Assembly: GCF_030152825.1 (NCBI RefSeq)
Contig: NZ_JASLIP010000074.1
Span: forward strand, 1-15,662
Reading direction: 5' to 3'
From: Corynebacterium sp.
Lineage (GTDB): Bacteria; Actinomycetota; Actinomycetes; Mycobacteriales; Mycobacteriaceae
Length of the DNA: 15,662 nucleotides
Both the position numbers and the translations under genes were made by a program. This document shows positions 1-6,960 of this stretch, one piece after another (position 1 is the stretch's first letter; each line of letters starts with the position of its first letter). Below the pieces are notes generated by a model. It saw only the letters and a program-made list of their open reading frames with translations. It was not told where the DNA came from and did no database searches.

Positions 1-1
1 C

Positions 2-274
2 ACGATCGTTCCTTTCGCGTCCCACATCGACCACACCGAGCACGACGCCATGGTCATCATCACCGAGCGTGGCTACGCCGACCTGCGTGGTCTGGCGCCG
101 CGTGACCGTGTGAAGAAGATGATCGAGATCGCTCACCCGGATTACCAGCCGCTGCTGGAGGAGTACTACGAGCGCGCGAAGTCCAAGGGCACTGGCCTGC
201 AGACCCCGCACGACCTGGCTACCGCCTTTGATTTCCACATCAACCTGGCGGAGAAGGGCAGCATGAAGGGCTAG
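2..274 (+). CDS. actA: Acetyl-CoA hydrolase/transferase family protein, C-terminal part (probable succinyl-CoA:acetate CoA-transferase)
   Basis: The reading frame is open from the window edge (first full codon at 2) to TAG at 272-274, giving about 90 C-terminal residues. The segment HIDHTEHDAMVIITERGYAD followed by LRGLAPRDR is the hallmark C-terminal block of the acetyl-CoA hydrolase/CoA-transferase family, whose members move CoA between acyl groups in the cytoplasm (acetate/succinate metabolism). The tail HPDYQPLLEEYYERA also fits the family. An intrinsic terminator begins 24 bases after the stop. The symbol is inferred from the family and from the gene order towards cysE-cysK-ramA, which resembles the C. 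glutamicum actA region. The catalytic Glu region lies outside the window, so hydrolase and transferase activities cannot be told apart. Family assignment is secure; the symbol is less so. Confidence 0.85.
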   Translation, partial: TIVPFASHIDHTEHDAMVIITERGYADLRGLAPRDRVKKMIEIAHPDYQPLLEEYYERAKSKGTGLQTPHDLATAFDFHINLAEKGSMKG

Positions 275-297
275 TCTTTAGCCTTCTCACGCACCTC

Positions 298-336
298 ACC
301 CGCCCCGGTTTCCGCCGGGGCGGGTTATTTGTTTTT
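298..336 (+). terminator. Intrinsic terminator after the CoA-transferase gene
   Basis: An 11-bp perfect stem pairs 298-308 with 315-325 around a 6-nt loop. It is very GC-rich and is followed by a T-rich tail (TTATTTGTTTTT). It sits directly after the stop codon at 274. Confidence 0.9.
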
Positions 337-401
337 GGTACCTCGCCATGGGGTAAGCTGTGTTCCGCAAGCGTGGCTTGTGTGCGTGCGATTGTGCGCG
401 T

Positions 402-474
402 GGGCCTTTAGCTCAGTTGGTAGAGCTCCGGACTTTTAATCCGTAGGTCGTGGGTTCGAGCCCCACAGGGCCCA
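402..474 (+). tRNA. tRNA-Lys (anticodon UUU)
   Basis: The cloverleaf is complete. The acceptor stem GGGCCTT pairs with AGGGCCC (467-473) and the discriminator is A474. The T arm is GTGGG-TTCGAGC-CCCAC, and the anticodon loop CTTTTAA has TTT in the centre. The first pair of the anticodon stem (C/T) is a mismatch. CCA is not encoded. A terminator follows 10 bases later, so this is a single-tRNA unit. No clear promoter hexamers were found upstream. Confidence 0.96.
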
Positions 475-484
475 CAATCTGAAG

Positions 485-520
485 TTCCCCGGTCTTCATA
501 AGGCCGGGGAATTCTTATTT
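485..520 (+). terminator. Intrinsic terminator of tRNA-Lys
   Basis: A 12-bp stem (485-496 with 500-511, including one G-T pair) closes a 3-nt loop and is followed by the T-rich stretch ATTCTTATTT. Confidence 0.85.
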
Positions 521-586
521 GCGCTCCCGATACGCGACATCTTTGCAGGGCGAATGGCTAACTAGCGTCCAATGGCTTGGGGAGTC

Positions 587-1096
587 CTAATAGCCCGCTG
601 CGGCACATTCTGCCGGGTCGATGTAGCCCTGTTCGCAGCCGTACTGAAACTGAAGCTCACCACTGCTCGGGTTGGGGTTGCCGTTTTCATCATGGCCATA
701 TCCGCACTTGTAGGCCGGGCAGGTGCCGCCGTCGGCGTAAGGAACTTTCGATGGATCCCAGCCCGCTGCTGCTTCCGCATCGCGGTATTCTTGGGCGCCC
801 GGTTGATTAGCGCAGTAATCGGTGCTTTGAACGCTTCCGTCGGACATAAGTGAAGGGCCAGGGGTCCCGAATAAGCACTCGACGACGTAGACCTCGGCTG
901 CTGGTGCTTGAATCGGATTTGGTGCGGCTGCGGGCTCGATGCTGGGGCTGGGCGTTGTGGGAGAGCTGCTGGTGACCTTAGTGCTGGTGGTCTTGCTTGT
1001 CGACGGGGTGCTGCTGGGCGTCGGGGTCTCTTCAGCGGTGGCGCATCCCGCGAAGGCGAGGGTAGTTAAGGCTGCGATTGCCGCGAGCTTTCTCAT
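587..1096 (-). CDS. Secreted six-cysteine lipoprotein, function unknown
   Basis: This 169-residue protein starts at ATG 1096 and ends at TAG 587-589. The N-terminus MRKLAAIAALTTLAFAGC is a short lipoprotein signal peptide with lipobox FAGC and lipidated Cys18. Residues ~20-65 are a Ser/Thr/Pro-rich linker typical of surface lipoproteins. The C-terminal ~100 residues contain six Cys, enough for three disulfides, in the blocks VECLFG, DYCANQ, GTCPAYKCGYG, YGCEQ and AEC. A purine-rich stretch (AAAGAAAG) lies about 6 bases upstream of the start and is only a weak ribosome site. The gene is divergent from the hydrolase at 1264. I do not recognise the family; localisation to the outer face of the membrane is the only safe inference. 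Confidence 0.85.
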   Translation of the reverse strand: MRKLAAIAALTTLAFAGCATAEETPTPSSTPSTSKTTSTKVTSSSPTTPSPSIEPAAAPNPIQAPAAEVYVVECLFGTPGPSLMSDGSVQSTDYCANQPGAQEYRDAEAAAGWDPSKVPYADGGTCPAYKCGYGHDENGNPNPSSGELQFQYGCEQGYIDPAECAAAGY

Positions 1097-1263
1097 GTTG
1101 TTTCTTTCTTTGGGCGTTCAATCCGCGATGTCGGGTCCGGTCGATGTCGAGAGCATAGCGTGAGGGTCAGACAGTGAAAGCTCTTTTCGAACGCACTGAC
1201 CAGTGCAACCGGGGTTTTGCTATTCCCGAACCAGCGGGCCTGTTGTGCCATAGGTTGGAAAGC

Positions 1264-2187
1264 ATGACGGAATCCAAGAACCATGCCTCTCAGCCCCACG
1301 CTGAGGAGAACGGGGAGACCACATTTGTACCCGCCCGCATCGAATGCGCAGACGGGACCGTGTTGGCCGGGCAGTGGGTGCTGCCCGCCGGTGACGGGCC
1401 AGTGCGGAAAGCGGTGGCATTGCACCCGGCGACGGGCGTGGACATGCACCTCTATCGCAAGTTCGCGGTATTCCTCGCGGAGCGGGGCTGGGCCGGGCTG
1501 ATCTATGACCTCCGTGGCACAGGGGAATCCGCGACGCCGGGTGATAAGTCCAACCGCGCGATCCGTATGAGTGACTGGATCGTCAAGGACGTTCCCGCCG
1601 CCACCCGCGCCCTCAAGGAGCGCTTCCCGGATGCTTCACGCGCTGCCGTGGGCCACTCGGTCGGTGCTCAAGGCATGCTCGCGACACAGCACGAGGAGCC
1701 CGTGGAGGCCATGGTGATGATCGCTAGCCACGCAGGCATCACCAGGACGATTCGCACCGCTGCGGAGAAGGCGAAAGTCTGGACCATTTTCAATGTGGTC
1801 ACCCCAGTGTGCGAAAAACTCATGGGGTACGTGCCCGTCGAGGCCCTCGGGGTAGGCAAGTCCATTCCGCTGGGCGTGATGCTGCAATGGCGAAGCTGGG
1901 CAGCCCAGAAGCAGTACTTCTTCGACGATCCAGAGTTCGACTTCGCGGAGCGCTTCGCCAAAGCCGAGGGGCCGGTGTTATCGGTGGTCATGGGGGATGA
2001 CCTCTGGGCGCACCGGGGCGCGGTGAATATCCTGACCGACAAGCTGGTCCGCGCGGACGTCCTGAAACAGGACATTGAAGCGGGGGAGGGGACCGCGAAC
2101 GGACCTGTCGGGCACATGGGTTTTTATCGCTCGAAGAACCGGCATCTGTGGCCGGGTGTGGCTGAGTGGTTGGAGGCGCAGATCTAG
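1264..2187 (+). CDS. Alpha/beta-fold hydrolase (S33/COG4757-like)
   Basis: This 307-residue cytoplasmic protein has an alpha/beta-hydrolase core. The strand-turn region LHPATGVDMHLYRKFAVFL precedes YDLRGTGES, and the nucleophile elbow is GHSVGAQG with Ser132. An acidic stretch VMGDDLWAHRGA probably supplies the Asp, and the C-terminal GHMGFY holds the candidate catalytic His284. No signal peptide is present. ATG 1264 is preferred over an in-frame GTG at 1174 because conservation-like sequence begins only after 1264, and because a -10-like TAGGTT (1251-1256) lies 7 bases upstream of it, which fits a leaderless mRNA; GGAAAG just before the ATG is close for a ribosome site. The substrate is unknown. 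The gene stands alone, between a divergent lipoprotein gene and the tRNA cluster. Confidence 0.85.
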   Translation: MTESKNHASQPHAEENGETTFVPARIECADGTVLAGQWVLPAGDGPVRKAVALHPATGVDMHLYRKFAVFLAERGWAGLIYDLRGTGESATPGDKSNRAIRMSDWIVKDVPAATRALKERFPDASRAAVGHSVGAQGMLATQHEEPVEAMVMIASHAGITRTIRTAAEKAKVWTIFNVVTPVCEKLMGYVPVEALGVGKSIPLGVMLQWRSWAAQKQYFFDDPEFDFAERFAKAEGPVLSVVMGDDLWAHRGAVNILTDKLVRADVLKQDIEAGEGTANGPVGHMGFYRSKNRHLWPGVAEWLEAQI

Positions 2188-2264
2188 GAATTGCGTCGCA
2201 GCGCACGGCACAGTATCTTGTTGAGACGAACCCGGTGGTCATAAAGCCCTCGTCACACGGCAAT

Positions 2265-2294
2265 TTGGTTGTTGTGTAGGGAGCGGGTTAGACT
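2265..2294 (+). promoter_or_regulatory. Probable promoter of the tRNA-Glu/tRNA-Asp unit
   Basis: TTGGTT (2265-2270) and TAGACT (2289-2294) are separated by 18 bp. TAGACT resembles the -10 of actinobacterial stable-RNA promoters. The expected start is about 35 bases before tRNA-Glu. Confidence 0.5.
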
Positions 2295-2333
2295 GAGCGA
2301 GCTGTTTGAGACGCATAAAAGCGTCTTGAACGT

Positions 2334-2406
2334 GCTCCCATCGTCTAGTGGCCTAGGACTCCGCCCTTTCACGGCGGCAACACGGGTTCGAATCCCGTTG
2401 GGAGTA
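2334..2406 (+). tRNA. tRNA-Glu (anticodon UUC)
   Basis: The acceptor stem GCTCCCA pairs with TGGGAGT (2399-2405) and the discriminator is A2406. The anticodon arm is CCGCC-CTTTCAC-GGCGG and the T arm ACGGG-TTCGAAT-CCCGT. CCA is not encoded. tRNA-Asp begins after a single base, so the two are surely co-transcribed and processed apart. Confidence 0.96.
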
Positions 2407-2407
2407 C

Positions 2408-2481
2408 GGCCCTGTGGCGCAGTTGGTTAGCGCGCCGCCCTGTCACGGCGGAGGTCGCGAGTTCAAGTCTCGTCAGGGTCG
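2408..2481 (+). tRNA. tRNA-Asp (anticodon GUC), first copy
   Basis: The acceptor stem GGCCCTG pairs with CAGGGTC (2474-2480), with discriminator G2481. The anticodon arm is CCGCC-CTGTCAC-GGCGG and the T arm GCGAG-TTCAAGT-CTCGT. It is identical over its 74 bases to the tRNA at 6685. It is followed 13 bases later by an intrinsic terminator, so this unit contains only Glu and Asp. Confidence 0.96.
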
Positions 2482-2494
2482 CAAGTACTTAAAT

Positions 2495-2528
2495 CCCCAA
2501 GCTGGTCACCAGCTTGGGGCTTTTTGTT
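2495..2528 (+). terminator. Intrinsic terminator of the tRNA-Glu/Asp unit
   Basis: A perfect 11-bp stem (2495-2505 with 2509-2519) closes a 3-nt loop and is followed by CTTTTTGTT. Confidence 0.92.
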
Positions 2529-2547
2529 CGCCGTAATTCTGTTGAGT

Positions 2548-2584
2548 CCTCCTGGGCGGCCCCTCCTGGGCGGCCCCTCCTGGG
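2548..2584. repeat. Tandem repeat, 14-bp unit, about 2.7 copies
   Basis: The unit CCTCCTGGGCGGCC occurs at 2548-2561 and 2562-2575, followed by a partial third copy from 2576 to 2584. It lies just after the tRNA terminator, at the left edge of the accessory block. Confidence 0.85.
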
Positions 2585-2645
2585 AGCGGTGGCTGACTTT
2601 AGCGAGCGGGCACTGCGCTCGAAGATGGGACAGACTCTTTCTGCC

Positions 2646-3314
2646 CTAGTCTTTGGCGTTCTGCCAGCCGGACGTGGGAGTCCAGCACCACGAGTTATTC
2701 AAGGGGTCCCGGCAGCGCAGGGACTCTACTGCATACTTCTTGGACTTGGTGACCGGGCTGATACTGGCGCTTGGCGTGATGATCTCGGGGAATCCCCACG
2801 TGTAACGGTCATTTTTCTTGTTTTCAACGAAGTACTGGCCCGGTGGCAGAAAATTCAGCGTGAAATTTTCCATACCGAATTGGGACCTTGCATCGATGTT
2901 GAGCTCAGTGACAGGGCCGGCATAGGGGCCCTCATTAACGATGACCAGCCCCCACTTGTTGCTGCCGTTTTCTGACTTGCACGCCCACCAGGAGGAAACC
3001 CCCGCCACTGCCTGTCGCTTCCGGCGTTCCTCATCGCGTTCAGCGGCTTCCTCCTGCCATTGGCTTTGCATGGTCTGGAAGTGGGCCTGTTGCTGCCGCG
3101 CTGCTTCGGATGCCTTCCTTTCCCACTCAGTCCTCTGTTGATCGAAGTTGAAGCGTTGTACGTGGAGCTTTTCATCCAGCTCCTGCCTTCGCAGCTCCAA
3201 CTGCTGTACTTCGCGACTGGCTCTGCTGGACTCCCGGAGTGCCCACACACTGATGATGGTGGCCACGATAGATGCGATAGCCCCTAGCCATTCGCCCACT
3301 GTTCCCAATTGCAC
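2646..3314 (-). CDS. Membrane-anchored coiled-coil protein, function unknown
   Basis: This 222-residue protein starts at GTG 3314, with a good ribosome site (GGGAGGT) 5 bases upstream. Residues ~7-27 (GEWLGAIASIVATIISVWAL) form one membrane segment with no signal-peptidase site. Residues ~28-105 are a long charged heptad-rich helix full of Arg, Glu and Gln (for example RRQELDEKLHVQRF), predicted to be a coiled coil. Residues ~105-222 form a soluble domain rich in Trp and aromatic residues with several Cys. The layout of an N-terminal anchor, cytoplasmic coiled coil and small end domain is common among uncharacterised genes of accessory and defence regions. It is divergent from the GmrSD-like gene across a 229-bp gap. 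I do not recognise a family. Confidence 0.8.
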   Translation of the reverse strand: MQLGTVGEWLGAIASIVATIISVWALRESSRASREVQQLELRRQELDEKLHVQRFNFDQQRTEWERKASEAARQQQAHFQTMQSQWQEEAAERDEERRKRQAVAGVSSWWACKSENGSNKWGLVIVNEGPYAGPVTELNIDARSQFGMENFTLNFLPPGQYFVENKKNDRYTWGFPEIITPSASISPVTKSKKYAVESLRCRDPLNNSWCWTPTSGWQNAKD

Positions 3315-3486
3315 CGTTGACCTCCCTGTTCTGCATTGAGTGCTGGAACGATGGCTAAATAGATGATTTCATATCGGATCGCGCTGTGTAGGGCTTCGAA
3401 GCAATCCGCCATTGCCTGCCAAGGGTTGTCCTCTGTGGTCCGTTTGAGGCGCTCTCATTTTGGCGGGAATGTTGCATCCGAACTGC

Positions 3487-3492
3487 TAAAAT
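3487..3492 (+). promoter_or_regulatory. Possible -10 element of the GmrSD-like gene
   Basis: TAAAAT lies about 50 bases upstream of ATG 3544 within the otherwise gene-free divergent gap 3315-3543. No convincing -35 was found at the usual spacing. Confidence 0.3.
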
Positions 3493-3543
3493 TGGGGGAA
3501 ATTACCCCGATCGAACACCATTTTGAGGAGTGGCAGTCAGCGG

Positions 3544-5970
3544 ATGAAGGGCAACGTCGTCGACATCTATAAAGCCTTCGATGGGTCGGATAAGAAGCTG
3601 GTGATCCCCGTCTACCAGCGAAACTACGACTGGACTACGAAGTAGTGTGAGAAGCTCTTCGACGACATTGAGGACATGATCGAGTCCCAGCGCCCCAAGC
3701 ACTTCTTCGGGGCAGTGGTCGGAAACCCGGAGGACTCGTTCACGTGGGTGGTCATTGACGGTCAGCAGCGTATGACCACCGTCAGCCTCCTGATGCTGGC
3801 TCTCGTCCACGCGATCGAGGCAGGCGATATTGAGGCAGGTGACGAGGATCTAGCGGGCCGACTCATGCGCAACTACCTCGAGTCCAATGAGGGAGGTGGG
3901 CAGAAATTTAAGCTCAAGCCGGTCAAAGACGACCGGGACTCCTACGCCCGTCTCTTCGGCCCAGAGGAGCATTTCAACGAAAAGTCGAAGATTACCGCGA
4001 ACTACCGCTACTTCCGCGACCGGCTGCGGAAGACCAAGTTCGACGCTAAGACACTCTGGGACGACGGCATCGCGAACCTCGAGGTCATGCTGCTCGACCT
4101 AGAGAAGCAGGACAACCCGCAGCGCATCTTCGAGTCCCTCAACTCTACGGGCTTGGCCTTGAAGGAATCGGACAAGATCCGCAACTTCATCCTCATGGAC
4201 CTGACCCAGCGGGAACAGAACGAGGTGTACGAGAAGTACTGGAACGAGATGGAAAAGAACGTCGACTACGCCACCGACGAGTTCATCCGCTGGTTCCTGG
4301 TCGCCCAGACTGCCAAGACGCCGAACAAGGCCGACGTATATGAGGCCTTCAAGGTGTTCACCAAGAACAGCGGTAAGAGTGCTCGGTCGATCGCGGAAGA
4401 TCTGCACCAGTTCTCCCTCTATGCGCGCGAGCTGGAACGGGCTGAAACCGGTGACAGAAAGATCGATCGACGGCTGCGGAGAGCCAATCTGGTCTTCGGT
4501 GGTGTGGTGAAGCCATTCTTGTGGCAGATCTATCGGGACTTTAAGACCGGGGCTATCGGTCGCGAAGACTTCGAGAAGATCCTCGAGATCACGGAGAGCT
4601 ACAACTTTCGCCGTCTCGCCTCTGGTATCCCCACCAGTGCGCTGAACAGGATTTACGCCGGCCTCTACAACGACATCAAGAAGCTGCGCAAGCATGATGA
4701 GCCGTACAGCGAGATTCTTGTGTACCTCCTCCTCAACCGTCGGGGCAGCGGCCGATTCCCCGACGACAGCGAATTCCGGGAAGCCTTCCAGACCAGGGAC
4801 TTCTACGCAATGAAGACGTACCGTGGCTACGTCTTCGACGTCCTGGAGCAGGGGTCCTCCAAGGATGTGCGGGATATCGCCGGTGCTATCACGTCAAACG
4901 ACCTGACCATCGAGCACATCATGCCCCAGATGCTGAGCAGGCAGTGGCGTGAGGAGCTGGGGCCCGATAGCGAGGAGATCCACTCCGTCTGGGTGAACCG
5001 CGTCGCCAACCTCACCATCACGGGCTACAACTCCGAATACTCCAACCGGCCGTTCGGGGAAAAGATGAACATGGAGGGCGGTTTCAGGAATTCCCCATTC
5101 GAGATCAATAACTACGTGAAGAGCCAGGAGAGCTGGGGCCTCGAGCAGCTGGAGACCCGAAGCAGACTACTCGCAGACCGCGCACTCGATCTCTGGCCCT
5201 ACCCAGAAACGACGTTTGAGCCAGAGAAGGAGGTCATTCCCTTCGAGCCGATGGGAACTGACCGCAGCTTCACCGGAAGGAAGATCGTCGCGATTGAGCT
5301 GGAGGGGACCAAGAGCGCCGTCAATAACTGGCGCGACATGTTGGTGAAAACTATGCGCATGCTGCTGGATCAGGATCGCGAGGGGGTGCTTGGCGTGGCG
5401 GAACGCATCGCCCACTTGGAAACCGAAAACGGTCGCGAACTTTCGGAAAGCGATCCGAACTGGCGACTCATCGACCCGGCGCTAGCTGTCTACGTCGCAA
5501 CGCCGACAGAGTACAAGATAAGTATGCTGCGTAGGGTCTGTGACGCCATCGGTTACGACCCGGACGAGATCGTGATCTACATGCGGCCAGAAGCTTCTGA
5601 TCAGGATGCCGTGGGCTCGGACGATGGTGAAGTCGAGGAGTCGCCCAATGACGACCTCGTCGCGTCGAAGGCTCTGATCGACGAACTCGTCGGAGCATCC
5701 CTGACCGAGGCTGACACCGCGGATGAGCGCGCGAACTTGGTCCAAGCTGTGTCTCAGCACACCGTCGACAACCCCCAGGAACTGATCGGGGGCCGCACGG
5801 TGCAGCAATTCCTGGATCAAACCGAGGCGGAAGATATTACCCCGGAGCAGGCGTTGGCGTGTCTGACGCTTTATCAGCAGATTTCGGAGCTGATGGGCGT
5901 GCAGGTGTGGCACAACGCGATCGTGTCCGGGGAGGTCAGCACACTGCTTGGAGTTTTCGAGCGGGCCTAG
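3544..5970 (+). pseudogene. GmrSD-like type IV restriction enzyme (DUF262 + DUF1524) interrupted by an amber codon
   Basis: Read from ATG 3544, the frame runs 808 codons to TAG 5968-5970 but contains TAG at 3643-3645 (codon 34). The 33 codons before it encode the true start of the DUF262 domain, including LVIPVYQRNYDW, and the frame continues at once with CEKLFDDIEDM, so one base change (CAG to TAG) explains the break. Later motifs are intact: IDGQQRMTT (Asp72 to Arg76), the family block FESLNSTGLALKESDKIRNF, and the DUF1524 HNH-like nuclease core IEHIMPQ (His458) with ANLTITGYNSEYSN (Asn489). GmrSD-type enzymes use DUF262 for nucleotide-dependent recognition and DUF1524 to cut modified phage DNA. 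Residues ~550-808 form an extra C-terminal region I cannot assign. GAGGAG at 3525-3530 is a somewhat distant ribosome site. A sequencing error cannot be excluded. Confidence 0.75.
3676..5970 (+). CDS. Remaining open frame of the interrupted GmrSD-like protein
   Basis: This is the same gene as the entry starting at 3544, shown as the longest uninterrupted frame (764 residues from ATG 3676). If internal initiation occurred here, the product would keep the IDGQQR motif (residues 27-32), the helical DUF262 body and the DUF1524 nuclease, but lose the IPVYQRNYDW motif that is near-invariant at the start of DUF262. No ribosome-binding sequence stands before ATG 3676, so efficient translation is doubtful. 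Automatic annotation may report this shortened form as an intact DUF262 protein, which would hide the damage. Confidence 0.6.
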   Translation: MIESQRPKHFFGAVVGNPEDSFTWVVIDGQQRMTTVSLLMLALVHAIEAGDIEAGDEDLAGRLMRNYLESNEGGGQKFKLKPVKDDRDSYARLFGPEEHFNEKSKITANYRYFRDRLRKTKFDAKTLWDDGIANLEVMLLDLEKQDNPQRIFESLNSTGLALKESDKIRNFILMDLTQREQNEVYEKYWNEMEKNVDYATDEFIRWFLVAQTAKTPNKADVYEAFKVFTKNSGKSARSIAEDLHQFSLYARELERAETGDRKIDRRLRRANLVFGGVVKPFLWQIYRDFKTGAIGREDFEKILEITESYNFRRLASGIPTSALNRIYAGLYNDIKKLRKHDEPYSEILVYLLLNRRGSGRFPDDSEFREAFQTRDFYAMKTYRGYVFDVLEQGSSKDVRDIAGAITSNDLTIEHIMPQMLSRQWREELGPDSEEIHSVWVNRVANLTITGYNSEYSNRPFGEKMNMEGGFRNSPFEINNYVKSQESWGLEQLETRSRLLADRALDLWPYPETTFEPEKEVIPFEPMGTDRSFTGRKIVAIELEGTKSAVNNWRDMLVKTMRMLLDQDREGVLGVAERIAHLETENGRELSESDPNWRLIDPALAVYVATPTEYKISMLRRVCDAIGYDPDEIVIYMRPEASDQDAVGSDDGEVEESPNDDLVASKALIDELVGASLTEADTADERANLVQAVSQHTVDNPQELIGGRTVQQFLDQTEAEDITPEQALACLTLYQQISELMGVQVWHNAIVSGEVSTLLGVFERA

Positions 5971-6042
5971 TTGTGCGGGCATCGGTGGGCGGGGCGTCCG
6001 ATAAGCCTTAAAAATTCATGAGAATGTGCCACACTGAGATTC

Positions 6043-6558
6043 TTGCGCAACTTACGACCTACCATTCAGCGCACCCACGCTAAGGGGCTGGCCTCGAAAA
6101 CGCTAGCTGTCGCTATCTTGCCGCTAGCGCTGTCCGCGTGCTCTGATAGCGGGTCTGAGGGCGAGGACTCTCGACCCACCGTCACCCTGACGACGACCAA
6201 GCCCGCAAAGGCTAAGAAGGGCGACGAGCGGCGAGAGGGCTCTGAGCCTTCCAAGGATCCAAAGCGTCAGGCGACCGCTGGGGAGTGCCCTTACCCGGTG
6301 ATTGAAAACCCGAAGGGGTCCGGCAGCGCAAAGCCAGGGGAAGAAATTGCCCTGTTCTGTGACGGTGAATGGCTTCATGCTGCCAAGTATCAAACCGATT
6401 TTTTGTGGATTGAACACTACGACGGTTCCCGGTGGCAGAAGGTGGACTACGACGGGCGAAACCCTGGCGGCCTCCAATCGCCGTGCTACTCGGAAGCCAA
6501 GCTGCGGAAGAAGGGTGCGCCGCAAGAACTGATCGACGAGATCATTCTCTGTCAGTAG
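6043..6558 (+). CDS. Secreted lipoprotein, function unknown
   Basis: This 171-residue protein begins at TTG 6043 and ends at TAG 6556-6558. A basic N-terminus is followed by the hydrophobic stretch LAVAILPLALSAC, whose LSAC is a lipobox with lipidated Cys33. Residues ~34-80 are a hydrophilic Ser/Thr/Lys linker. The folded part (~80-171) has four Cys, in ECPYPV, LFCDGE, SPCYSE and the C-terminal LCQ, and aromatic segments such as FLWIEHYDGSRW. No ribosome site precedes the TTG, but CACACT (6030-6035) lies 7 bases upstream, consistent with a leaderless message. It is not clearly homologous to the lipoprotein at 587-1096. It lies 72 bases after the GmrSD-like gene inside the accessory block. Only surface localisation can be inferred. 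Confidence 0.78.
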   Translation: MRNLRPTIQRTHAKGLASKTLAVAILPLALSACSDSGSEGEDSRPTVTLTTTKPAKAKKGDERREGSEPSKDPKRQATAGECPYPVIENPKGSGSAKPGEEIALFCDGEWLHAAKYQTDFLWIEHYDGSRWQKVDYDGRNPGGLQSPCYSEAKLRKKGAPQELIDEIILCQ

Positions 6559-6633
6559 ACCTCGAAGGGCCTTCGTGTGCTCTCTGCGGAATCGCTGGCC
6601 CACCTGCGAAAACCCGCGAATCTTCGCCGTGAT

Positions 6634-6662
6634 TTGTGCCTACGTTAACCCCTGGGTATAGT
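6634..6662 (+). promoter_or_regulatory. Probable promoter of the second tRNA-Asp/tRNA-Phe unit
   Basis: TTGTGC (6634-6639) and TATAGT (6657-6662) are separated by exactly 17 bp, with the expected start about 15 bases before tRNA-Asp. It shows that the second tRNA pair is transcribed on its own, independent of the Glu promoter at 2265. Confidence 0.6.
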
Positions 6663-6684
6663 TACCACTCGTGCAATAGCGCAC

Positions 6685-6758
6685 GGCCCTGTGGCGCAGT
6701 TGGTTAGCGCGCCGCCCTGTCACGGCGGAGGTCGCGAGTTCAAGTCTCGTCAGGGTCG
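6685..6758 (+). tRNA. tRNA-Asp (anticodon GUC), second identical copy
   Basis: All 74 bases match the copy at 2408-2481, with discriminator G6758. Two extra bases before and one after are also shared, and identity then stops abruptly. It is followed 21 bases later by tRNA-Phe. Confidence 0.96.
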
Positions 6759-6779
6759 CTGTGAAGCCTAGCGCTTCTC

Positions 6780-6852
6780 GGCCAGATAGCTCAGTCGGTA
6801 GAGCGTTCGCCTGAAAAGTGAAAGGTCCCCGGTTCGATCCCGGGTCTGGCCA
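6780..6852 (+). tRNA. tRNA-Phe (anticodon GAA)
   Basis: The acceptor stem GGCCAGA pairs with TCTGGCC (6845-6851), with discriminator A6852. The anticodon arm is TTCGC-CTGAAAA-GTGAA and the T arm CCCGG-TTCGATC-CCGGG. CCA is not encoded. It is co-transcribed with the second tRNA-Asp and ends at the terminator 8 bases downstream. Confidence 0.96.
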
Positions 6853-6859
6853 CACTCCA

Positions 6860-6888
6860 AGCCCCATCCCTACGGATGGGGCTTTTTG
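6860..6888 (+). terminator. Intrinsic terminator of the tRNA-Asp/Phe unit
   Basis: A perfect 10-bp stem (6860-6869 with 6874-6883) closes a 4-nt loop and is followed by TTTTTG. Confidence 0.92.
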
Positions 6889-6960
6889 CGTCCCTGGGGT
6901 CTGCCAAACACTCGGGAAACGCTCAATTCTGGGCCCGAAATCGGGCATTTCCCAAGTAGG

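Larger units (their letters stand above)
2482..6684. mobile_element. Accessory insertion bounded by duplicated tRNA-Asp genes
   Basis: A 77-base sequence (2406-2482) comprising the whole tRNA-Asp plus AC before and C after recurs exactly at 6683-6759. Between the copies lie a membrane coiled-coil gene, a broken GmrSD-like restriction gene and a lipoprotein gene, none of them core functions. Glu, Asp and Phe tRNA genes are adjacent in mycobacteria, so the simplest history is insertion between Asp and Phe with duplication of Asp. No integrase, transposase or plasmid gene is present inside, so the element is either passive, decayed, or produced by recombination between tRNA genes. The assignment as a mobile element is inference; the repeat is seen directly. 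Confidence 0.5.

Noticed and set aside
1174..1263. N-terminal extension of the alpha/beta hydrolase from GTG 1174
   Set aside because: The extra 30 residues look unlike the family and a -10-like hexamer lies just before ATG 1264.
3363..3572. A 69-codon plus-strand ORF before the GmrSD-like gene
   Set aside because: It has no ribosome site, overlaps the true start of the restriction gene in another frame, and no motif is visible.
6563..6575. Small hairpin CGAAG/CTTCG after the lipoprotein gene
   Set aside because: A five-base stem without a T tract is too weak to call a terminator.
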